Source: Brachypterus glaber
Lineage: Eukaryota > Arthropoda > Insecta > Coleoptera > Kateretidae
Reading direction: 5' to 3'
Assembly (NCBI GenBank): GCA_958510825.1
Contig: OY294049.1
Coordinates: 38,344,774-38,408,773 of the forward strand
Length of the DNA: 64,000 bases
Positions 12,901 to 24,900 of this stretch are shown here, piece after piece. A program made the translations under genes and the position numbers. A model generated the notes under the pieces. That model saw only the letters and a program-made list of their open reading frames with translations, was not told where the DNA came from and made no database searches. Position 1 is the stretch's first letter. Each line of letters begins with the position of its first letter.

Positions 12901-15900
12901 TTTTCATCAAATCCAAGGGTGATACCCCTTTACCTGTTTTTTATGTGTCATATTACAGAAAAATGTGTTTTTTAAATATTTTTCTGTAATATGAAACATA
13001 AAAAACACGTAAAAGGGTATCACCCTTGGATTTGATGACAGTTCACCCCCACAAAGAGGGTTAAACTACCCCCAAACCAAAAAAAGTAGTAAATCATAAA
13101 GTATCTCAAGAAAAATCGAGTTAAAGGGCCAGTTATAACTAGTATGTTTAATAAAATGTGAGAGTATTTAATTCAATTCAAGTACCCATAGTTAACCTTT
13201 TGTTTAAGGGGATGTTTAGCTTCTAGAAGAATAAGTTTTGCTTTTTGCACAAGTTCCTGAACAGACAAAAATTTTGAGCACATTTACGTTACATTTTATC
13301 AATTCCAATCAAAGTTACAGGTGTTTGAAAAACAGGCTAAAAAAACTCTTTTTTTTTTTTGCGGTCACTCTTTTCGCAGGGCCCTTACCCTTTGAGTTCG
13401 GCCAAAGAACCATCAAAATTAAACACAGCATATCTTTTTTTCAACTTTTTTCCCTCTTCCTTACTTGCAGGCAAAACCATGGCTTTATAAGGGCCATCAA
13501 CTTCGAAAAATATAGAATTCTCACTTTTAATATCGTATTTTAAGTTCTCTTTGTCTACCAATTCGTGATACTGGTCATTGGTGAAATTTTCTTTGACCAT
13601 GGCGTTTAGTACCGTGTTCGGGTACGAAATATTAAAAGATTTCTTCTTCTCGTGGGTGGATGTTACTGTAAAATTTTCAGGAAAAGACGCCGGTAATATA
13701 CACCAAATACCATCTGTGTCTAACTCTAGGGGTCGGCCCACTTGCTCTATTATTTCACGGGCCTTCATGATTATGTGGGCGCCAGTGTAACAAACTATTC
13801 CTCCCATTTCCATACAGAACCATCTTGAACTAAAATATAAATAAAAATATTTTAATATGTAGAGTACGGTGTCCTAAGATGGACCATGGCCAGCCTTAGG
13901 AACATCCTCTCTAAAATATAAATCAACATACCCTCTACGCATAACGTATCCATAAAAAGAATTCAAAATACACTTGTGAGCCAATTGTAAAGAATCGTAC
14001 AGAACTTCCCTATTTTTAGCAGACTTTATTTCAGAAGCATCTCCGCCTTTTACAGCGTCAGTAACTGCTTGTTTTGCTCTTTTTGATAAGCCCTTATACT
14101 CATATCTAAAAATATAACAAACAAAAAGGCATATATTAAAAAATAAATTATTTTAAATATCTAATGTAATACAATTTTATATATTTTTTTAAATTCAAAA
14201 TGGTGGTTTTAATACATACCTTCTATCCCTAAAAGCCCTTACGGTGTCAACATAAAAGGAATTTTCTTTTTGGCAAATGGTGCTATTTTTTTCTTGGACT
14301 CTAGTTATTTTAGTTTTCTTGTAGACTTTTCTGCAATACACTGACAACCGCTGTTTTTCGTATTCAGCTTGTTCAGTTTTCATCAGTTGATGGTAAGCTC
14401 TGGGCGCGCCCCCGGGATACTGAGAAGCAAATCTTTCGGTTTCTAATTGTTGTTGAATTCGGTGGTATTCGTTCCTGGACGCAGGCACTACAAAATAATT
14501 AACTGAAAATTGTACGATTCCACGGAACGTTGAAGATGACACAAAAAAATTGTCAATAATTTTTAAGATTTTGATTATTTTGTTTTTTTTTTTTTTTTGA
14601 TTTATTATACACGGTGTATTTCAAATAGGGTCCGAAATTTTAAGGGGTGATTTTACACCAGAAAATATGACAAAAAGTTCCTATAAACATGTCCAAAAAT
14701 GCTTCGTAAGGGAGCCACGCCCCTTTGAAAGTGGCTTTTATTTAATAACTCAGGAACCCTTTAAGTATAGCAACCAGGTTTTGCACGTGAACTAACCTTA
14801 AGGGCCATCTTCTTATGTTATTTTCATGTGCTTATTTTAACCAGGGGTGTGCGAAACGGGGGGGGGGCATCATCAGTTTTTTGTCCCAAACTTTTTACTG
14901 TGTAACTTTTTTGTAATTTTATTTTTGGTATATGATTTCTCAGGTCAAAATAGATAAAAAAGGTACTCTTGTTGTAACACTGTAGGACTAACCGTTTTCC
15001 AGAAAAATTAATTTGAAGGTATAATTTCATGGTATGAGGACGAAAAATTTAATACTAAAATGTTGAAAACCGACATTTCAATGATGTAGGGCAAATGTAC
15101 ATCAAAAACTAAAAAAAACCTCATATACAGGTACTTCCAAAAATCAATCCTAAGGGAGCTATGGTCTCGTAAAAATGCATCATTTTTAAATGGCCATAGT
15201 AGCTTTAAAATCGATTTTTCGAAAATAATGTATAGAAATTTCTAAAATTTTAAGTTTTCAATAAAGAATAAACCTGAATCATTAAAATTTTGGTTTTCAA
15301 CGTTTTAGTATTTAATTTTTCGTCCACGAACCACGAACCGTTTTCTCTTCGTTTCACAGAATCTCTAGTCAACCACCTGTTTACATAATAAACAAACAAG
15401 TTTGAAGCATGGCTGTCATCAAAGTCAAAGAGTGCTGCCGCCAGTGTTGGTTTTGCTAACTTTTTTTTACGGCGTACAACAATGAATTCATTTTTTTACT
15501 GTACAAAAATAGATCACTTCTAACTAGTATGTTCAGTTATAAAATATGAACATTTTAGTACGCTTGAAGAAAAAATAATTTTTCGGTAGGCCCGAATAGC
15601 GATGTAAAAATACATCAAAATCTGGAAATCTTTCCTTTTTCTATGAACTGAAAATGAACCTTACTATATTCTTCTCTCATCATCCAAGACATAGTTCTTT
15701 GACAAAGGGCATCTGGTTTGTTATAGTCACAAGACGCGCAAATGGTTTCATCCACCATGGCACAAGGTTGCAGTCTATTGGTTAAGATAATATTAGGGTA
15801 CATAGCTCCGACGTCCAGATGGTATATCAGAGGTCTTTCCAATCTCATGGGGTGTTCCTAAATAACACGAAAATAATTTGAAAAAAAAAATAAAACAATT

Positions 15901-18900
15901 TTTTTTTCACATTTTTATTTTTCAAAATAAAATCAAAAAAAATTTTTTTTCAAAACGCATTTTTCGAAAAACGAAAATAAAAATTGAAAACATAAATGTT
16001 TTTAAAAAAAAATTGTTTTTGCTCCATTTTACCACCTTACCCCACCTCAATTTTTACCAAAAACAATCCCAGCCTAGAACTTTGGATAAACAACATATGG
16101 TTTGGACTTTTATATAGCCTATATCACCCGCGGCATGAAGACGGATCGTCTGACACCTCAATTGTCAAATTCGGTCAAGGCGTTTAGCCTGTAGAGTGGT
16201 ACAAACATACATACATACATACATACATAGATAGACTGTTAAACACATTACCCTCTTTTCCTGGTCAGTCGGGTAAAAAGTGATATTTATTTTTACTAAA
16301 ACATTGGAAAACTCTTGAGACTTTCCTATATTACATCGACACTTAGTGCTACTAAGAGTGCCGATGTATTGAAATCTTCGCCGAAAAGTCAAAATCTTTG
16401 ACCACGTTTTTTTCACATTTCTCGACGTTTAAGACCATTCTGAGTCGAAATCAGTAAAAAAAATTTTTGCGTCCGTCTGTCTGTCTGGGTGTAAACTCTC
16501 TAACTCCATTTCTACATGAGATATCGACTTGCGGTTTTTTGCATATTGTTTCTTATCGTATTCTGAAGAGCTGATTAGATTTTGGGGGTAAACGATTGGG
16601 GGTAAGGGGGTAAAAATAGGGTAAAACTCCTATTTTTAGCGTTTTTTGTTTATTATTAAGGCAATTCTTATTGCATTTGGTTAATTTAGCACTTATATAA
16701 AAGATAATTTTAAATTGGTCAAAAAATGTTATAAACAACGTTTTCCTAAAACACATAGTTTTCGAGATATTGGCGTTTAAAGCAGCAAAGTTTTTTAAAA
16801 CATATCTCACATATTTATAACCGGATTTCAAAAAATTATATTTTAAATAAAAGCTCTGTTTAAGCCCTATAAAAAATGTTATATACAATTTTTTGCTAGA
16901 ATATAATGTTTTAAAGATACAGAATTTAAAATCAAACAAAACACCTAGTTTGAAATTTGCAAACTAGATGGCTCTAGTGTACAATAGTGCCGATGTTTTG
17001 ACAGGGTGCTTGCAACGTTTCATCTAGTTTATGTCTTATGATCACAATTTTGTTCTTACTTTTAATGCCAATAACTTTAGTTTAATCTCCTTAGCTAGCT
17101 CATCCAAATTGGTAACCATCTCCAAAGGCACACCTTCTTCAATAACAATAGCATGCTCTAACGTCTTTGGAATTTGCTCTATAAGCTTATCGATAGCGTC
17201 AGGGACCATCCTAAATCTGCAAGGGATATCAGCCCTAAAGATCCCCGACTCTAGGGCTTCCACGTGACCCCCCACATAAGTCTCCTGGTGCAAGACATGG
17301 CCATCTTGCGTAAGTTTGTTTAAAACTGTCTCTTGTTTATTGGGAAAGATTATGTTGGCGTGAAATGCCTCTACCATTAATAAAGCTTCACAAAGTGTTC
17401 CTAAAAAAAATTTACTTATACGGACACTCTGGCGTATCTAGGAAACTAGAAAAATTATTAGATTTTTTTTGAAGGAAAATTAAAATGCTTTAACTGCCGC
17501 GCCGCGCGATTTTTATAAAATTTTGCAATTACGCACGAGTCATTTTTTAATTTTAATGTTTTTTAGCAAAACAAGTTGAATAGCCACTAAATAACGTAAT
17601 AAAAAACAAGTGACTTTTTGTCACATAGTGCTTATTTGAAGGGCTCAGGGGAAAAACGATCATAGTCCATTTTTTGTCGAAAATTCGTTAGTTCGCGACC
17701 CAAGCTTTCAGGTGGTGTGTCTAACGAATTTTCGACAAAAAATGGACTTTGATCGTTTTTCCCCTGAGACCTTCATTTGTTATTTATTACGTTGCGTGAC
17801 AAATTCATACACATGACTTGAGAATTAAATTTTTAATATATGCCATGTGTTGCATTTTGTCACATACGGCGCACAGTGAGGGGTTGTGAGTCGAAAACAC
17901 ATCACATCACACGGCAGTCAAAGTGTTACTAAAGTAAAATTAAAATTATTTTTTGATCATTCTAAATAAAGCGAAAGTTTTTGCTGTAAAACCAAAACAA
18001 AATAAGTCAAATCCTTTGAGTAAGTAGTATGTAATTTTTAAAAAAGGCAGTTTTTAGATGGTCCGATTTTTTTGCGTTCAAGTGTAGGGGAAGTCGGGGT
18101 TAACTGGGCAACTTTTTTTCATATCGAGTTTTTGACAAAACTGTAAACAATTTTCAAATATTTTCTATAGCAAAAGGTAGATAATTACTATAGTTAGAAC
18201 ATATTAATACTTCAGACAAATATTATTTATATAAAAAAAAGTTATTAACGATAAAGCAGTTAACCCCGCTGCTCCAGTTAACCCCATAGGCCAGGGTTAA
18301 CTGGAGCACTACTCAGGGTTAACTGGTCCACTAACAAAAATATATTGTATTGTAATTATTGTGAATAAAATAAAATGAAATTTAATTCTAACATAAAAAT
18401 AGACAACATAATATGTTAAATATTAGATATATCTCAGGATTAATTGGTCCGGGGTTAACTGGACATGGCCCAATTAACCCCGAACTAATTAGTATTGACA
18501 TAAGTGATTTTGACCATGTTATTAATTAAAAAATAAAAGTTAAGATACCTATTTTTCATCAAAAAAAATTAACTTTCTTTACTACAACTTACACGTGGAC
18601 AACACGGTCCGCCATATTACTAAAATATCACTAGAATTTGCACTAATGCGCCAATACTAATAAACAAACGATAAAATGCAGGTGGACCAGTTAACCCTGT
18701 AGCCCAGTTAACCCTGACTTCCCCTATATGAAAATTAGAGGTCATACCTGAGCCTTTTCTTAAAACTTCATCAGGCTCGCACGGAATGATGGTGCACAGA
18801 GCAAAAATAAATGGATGCACATACTGCATATACAAATAGTATGTTGCTACTGCGTCAGAAACCGAGTAGTTTGAAAGAACTTGCGGATCAGAAACTGCCA

Positions 18901-21900
18901 GAGGGCACATTTCTTCTGGATCCAACTCAACAGGATCATAACTGGAAAGAAAGAAAAAAAAATAGTACTGCTAGTATGCTGCCAACAAAATAATATTTGC
19001 CTGTTACAAAAAAAATATATATTGTTTTTTTTTATTTGCGAAAATCTGAAAATAAGTTTTGAGATTTCTATTTTGTTGTAATTTTTATAATGAGTAACCC
19101 CAGTATGTAAATTTAGATTCGCATGAGCCGAAATTTAAAAAAAGACCGACGCGACGGACGAACATCGAAAAATCGTTTAATAATTTTTTTTTTAATAGTA
19201 TTAAAAAGCAAAGACTGAGCTTTATTTTAGGCTTTTTCAGGTGGTTTGGACTTTTTATAAAAATGCTACACATACCTAAATTTAACCTAAAAAATACAGT
19301 TTTTAATGTTTTTTTTGAAAAGTAAAAAAGTACCCGCCCCCGAGCCAAAAATATTTATTTTTTGTATTGCATTATCCTAAAAAAACATATAAATTTATAT
19401 TCCTTTACCTTTTTTTTTTCATTTTTAATACAAAAAATCTATGATCTTGGTAATACCCCCCCCCCATAGAAAAAAACATCTACGCCCTTGCCCAAGATCA
19501 CTCAAAACTATTTTTGTTTTTCCTTTTTAAATACTATACAGGGTGATTAATAACTGGCATGACAAAATTTAAGAGGTGATTCTACATCCAAAAATATCAA
19601 AAAAAATCCTATAAAGGTTGGCCCGCAAATGAGCCCTAAGGGAGCTACGGCCATTTAAAATCGTAATAATAATAAGGTTTTCAATTGATAACTCTAGTAC
19701 CATTTGAGCTAGAGGCACGAGCTTTTGCATGTATACTAGTATTAATAAGGGCAATAGGTTTATGTTAACTTACTTTTTTGAATTTATTCAGGGGCGTCCC
19801 TAGACGGAAAAATGTATTAGGCTTAACACATTTTTGCCCCAAACTTTTTTATGTGTACTTTTTTTTTATTTTTTGAAAAGATATGGATTCCTTGAGTAAA
19901 AATACATAAAAAATGTCATAGTGTAACACTGTAGGAGCAAACGTTTAAAAAAAATGCAATTAAGAGGAAGTAACATTTTGTGCCTCCAAAAACGTTACTT
20001 TTTAAGAGGCGAAGAATACTTTTTTGCTCAGTTTTAAATGAAGAATAACCCTGCAGCATCAAAATTTTATTGATGCTTTTTTGTTCCCCATTCAATATGT
20101 CATCTTTGAAGGGTCGTGGCTTCCTTAGGGCTCATTTCCGGACCAACCTTTATAGAAACTTTTTTTCATATTTTTGGATGTAGAATCACGTCTTAAATTT
20201 TAGCATGGCAGTTACTGATCACCCTGTATGTTTTACCAAAATACTCACCGCAGTTTCGCCTTGGCTACAGCCTTTAAACCTTGGGACCCAACCGGCAAAT
20301 AAGAATCTCTTCTGACCCAGCAGATACAATCCATATGCATAGCAGGCCTTGAGCAGTAAACCCCTTCTTTACTTTTCGCGAATCCAATATGTGCCTTCAT
20401 ATCCAAATTATGACTAGCAGCCCTAGCTTCAATAAAAGGCCAATCGAAAAAATCTCCATTGTAGGTTACGTAAATATGAGGTCGAACCTCAGTCATGTGG
20501 TCAAAGAATTTTTCAATAAGAGCTTGTTCGTTTTTCTCGTTGAATATTGTGAATTTGCCTTCGAATTCGGGCTTTGGGGTGTATTCGAAATCTTCTATAT
20601 CCGCAGATAAGATTTCTCGATTTGTTATCAAATAACCTGCAAAAAAGTCATCACTCAAAACACGCAATTGTAGTAGTAGTAGTAAATTTTGGGTTGGCCA
20701 AAGCCGGACAACTAGGCCATTTCTGGCCCTTTTTGTCACCCCAGGCAATCCCAGCCATTTACTAATTTGAGTCCTCCTTGAACCTGCCCGTCCTTTCAAT
20801 AAAGGTCAGGATATTGGCCCAAGGGAGATCTCTTAGTTCCTCTTGGTTGAGTCTTTGAGTTTCAAAGACTTGCAACCTGATCCTGTCGTATCTGACACAC
20901 TCAGCTAAGTAATGAGAGGATGTTTCATCCTCTCCGCACTCTGGGCATAGTGGACTCTCTAGAATCCGCATTGTTACCAGGTGCTTCCTTAGCCTGCAGT
21001 GGCCCGTGAGGACCCCTACAAGTTAAAACACGCAATTAGTTGCGCGATTTTTAGTAAAAAAAGTTTGTTCTGGGCAATTTTCACGGTGTGTGGCTTGATG
21101 GTTTAACCTCGACTTGAAACAAACTCACTTTTTTTTCATATTCTATTTATTTATGATAAAACTAACAATTTATGACAAAAAATTAAATCTTCTATAGGGC
21201 TATTTTTTTTTTACTTGACAAAATGTATATTAAATTTCAAAAAAAACGGACACCGATTAGCTTATACGCTTGTATATTTTGTCAACGCACAGAAAACAAA
21301 TTGTGGTCAAATAAAGAATTTTATAAGCTTTGAAATGATGTGTCACACGACCCCCTATCCATTAAAAACAATTGCCCCCTGCGCCCCTGTCCATATTTTA
21401 AAATATAAAAGTATTAAATATATCCAAAAAGACAGTTCAAGTTTAAGTTCTCTTATTTACGTATTCAGGGTTCCCACCAAACATTGACATTCAAATTCCA
21501 GGTATTTTCCAGGTTTTCCAGGTAAAAATGATTAATATTCAATTTAGTATTATTTTTAAACAAAAAAATAACATTTCAGGTAATTAAGCTAATTATTTTT
21601 ATAAAACTTCACATAAGTAGGTGAAACATCTTAAAACATAACTTATTATGCTTAACGCCGCAGGCGAAAATGTTTAAAAATCGTTTTGCATTTCCCAAAT
21701 GCCTCAAAATCCATTGTAATATGTATCACACTAATTGCTAATAAAGTTTAACGCCACAGGCGTTATAGAGGCTACTTTGTAGTTTTCACAATTTTCTGTA
21801 CGGTCATTAGTTCCCAAATAATTATCAACATTTTTGCTTTAAACGCCGATAACTCAGCATAAAAAAATCGTACAGAACTTTTTTAGCGTTCAAATAAAAG

Positions 21901-24900
21901 AAGAAGAATCAAGCTAAAAGAGCTTTCAGGCAAAATCACAAAGAAAAAATATTGAAGACCGTGGACTTTTTGAAAGGCAAGCAAAAATTTGGAAATTTGT
22001 TTTACCGCTGATTTTTTTATGATTACTCAAAAACAGTCAATGATAAATATATTTTAATATTTTTCAGGATCTTAAAACTAGAGACTCGAAGATTCAATTT
22101 GCTCTTTTATTATTACTCTACGACTATTTTTCGCCAAGTTTTTAAAATCACCTAAAAATTTAGGATGTTTTTTTATATTCTTTAATTTTTGTGCCTAGTG
22201 TTTTAATTTTTCTTGAACAATGAAAAAATCTTGCTGTTAAGAACACTTTAATAAAAAACTAAATATATATATAAACAGTGCCAACGTTTTTTTTTCATTA
22301 TTTTATATAAAAAGAACAAGAAATATTATAATTAATTTTTCCTGAACAAATTATATTTTCGTATGTTAAATTCCCGGTGCTATTACAAAATTCCAGGTAA
22401 AAAAGGGGTTTTTAAAGAAAAAATGTAAAATTCCAGGTATTCCAGGTGTTTTCCAGGTTTTCAGGTTTTCCAGGGTTGGTGGGAACCCTGGTATTACATT
22501 TAAAGTCGATATCAACCCGTTCAAAAGTTAACTGACTGTTGGACTGCTTTGTATCTTATAAGTGTGCAAAATCCGATTATTTTGCGCGTTTTGTCCAAAA
22601 TCCGATAAACTCCTTTAAGACGAAAAAACGTTATTTACCTTGAGCGTCAATCATGTAGGAAATCATCATAATTTGATCTGTCGCAGCATCAGGGAATTTC
22701 AGCGGTAATTTAGTCGTTTCGATATCAAAAGCGACGACGATAGGTTCTGGGCGTTCAATAATATCGCTGCGAAGCGTGATTACAGGCGGATCGGTTCCTG
22801 CACCTTTACATTTCACTGTGTACCAAGAGCCGCAAAATACTTTGAGATCTATAGAGACTCGCACATGATATGGAACGTCATACTCCCTAAAAATTTTTTA
22901 GTGTTCAGTAAAAATAGTTATTTAGTAATGCGATAGTAACAAATTCTATTCTAATTCATTGGGGGTAATATCACTTAATTTATGCGTACCAAACAATGTC
23001 TAATCCACTTACTTTTTTAACGATTTTGGAAAATCGGGGTAGGGTAGGGGTTTAAAAAGGGGTAAAAATTACCTTATGTCTATGATATTTTCCATCTGAT
23101 CATTATTTCCTTTATTAAAAATTGTTGAGGAACTGGCCAATGTGCTAGTTAACATTTCAGTATAGTAAGAATTTTCTGTTTCTTTTTCGCGATTTTTTTT
23201 CACAACTTTTAAAATTTCTTTTTTTACTTTATTCAAATCGGTTTGATTATAAAATGATAACTTTATATATTTTTGTTTTAACCCAATTAAATGATTTGGC
23301 TGAAAAATAAAGTTTAAAAAATTTCTGGTTCCTAAATATCATGAGAAACAATATATGCAAAACAATATCTGAGCCCAAAATAACTATCCAGGTTAAAAAA
23401 TAGACACAACAAAATATTCCGGTTAAAAAAATCCCGAAAACAGATCACTCTTGCGACAATATGTGTATGGCGAGGAAAAAATATCCCGACGTCCAAATAT
23501 CCGGATATTTAAAATTATTTTGGCTTGGTTTGCTTAAGATTTGATTTGTTAGATTGGGGTTCGTTTTTGGTGCTTGGTAAGGGGGTTCTATTGGTTATAC
23601 CTAACTGTTACAATACAATATATTAAATTGTGACAACAATATTTTGTCGCGGGGATATTTTTCCGCACCTGTTTTTTGTCGGGATATTTTAGCTCAGGAT
23701 TTTTTTGTGGCAGGCACATTTCAGGGGTATTTTGTCGCACCTGTTTTTTGTCGAATTTTTTTGAATAAGGATTTTTTTGGCAGGGATATTTTGTCGCCGG
23801 GATATTTAGACCTTGAATATCTTGTCGCATCCGTTTTTTAGTCGTGATATTATAGCTCAGGATTTTTTGTGGCAGGGATATTTCAGGAATATTTTCTATC
23901 GCCGGAATATTTTATCGCATCTGTTTTTTGTCGGAATTTTTTGGCAGGGATATTTTGTCGCTGGGATATTAAGTCCCTGGATATCTTCGCATCCGTTTTT
24001 TAATTTAGATATTTTGGCTCAGGATTTTTATTGTGGCAGTGATATTTCAGGGATATTTTGTCGCACCAGGATCTTTTTGGCAGGGATATTTTGTCCATCA
24101 TGTTTTTTGTCGGGATTTTTTAGCTCAGGATTTTTTTGGATATTTTGTCGCACCTGTCTTTTGCCGGGATTTTTTGGCTCAGGATTTTTTTGTGACGAAG
24201 ATATTTTGTTGTACCTGTTTTTTGTTGGGATTTTTTTTGGCTTAGGATTTTTTTTGGCAAGGATTTTTTTGCCAGGGATTTTGTCGCCGGGATATATAGA
24301 TCCTGGATATCTTGCCGCATTCTTTTTTTAGTAGAGTTATTTTGGCTCAGGATTTTTTGTGGCAGGGACTTTTTGTCGCCGGGATATTTTGTCGCACCTT
24401 TGGTGGGGATTTTTTGGCTCAGAATTTTTTTGTCGCATCCGTTTTTTAGTCGAGAGATTTTGGCTCAGAATTTTTTGTGGCCGGGTTATTTTGTCGCCGG
24501 GATATATTGTCGCCAAAATATGTTTGTATGTTTTAATCAGTAAACCATCTTACCAAATCTAAATCTTCTTTGGTGTAAGTTTCAATTTTGCCAATAGTTC
24601 CTGTATACTTTTTTGACAAATACTGTGTAACTTCTAGTATTAACTCTCTTTTTGTTAAAATATAGAAATACGGCATAAATGGAAATGAGATTTTAAATCT
24701 AGAGCCATCCTCCTCCATAAAATAGTAATCCACAGCCGCACAAAGTCTTTTATCTTCATCTAAAATTTCAGTCTAAAAAACAGTTAAAAAGTTGAAAATG
24801 ATAAGAGAGGGCAAAAACAATAAAACATAATTTAAAATAATAATAAGAATAATAAGAATTAAATAGCTACTGGCATAACTAGGGAACAAAGCCACGAGGG

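Noticed and set aside
16553..16939. 128-residue minus-strand open frame, also seen in part at 48989-49285
   Set aside because: It is inside family A and is broken in other copies, so it is chance openness in an AT-rich repeat.
23813..24331. 172-residue open frame on the plus strand
   Set aside because: It is translated minisatellite: the same short Phe/Gly-rich phrase repeats, with no codon bias and no family match.
23640..24530. CRISPR-like array
   Set aside because: Units are adjacent and degenerate with no unique spacers, and the setting is an animal intron.
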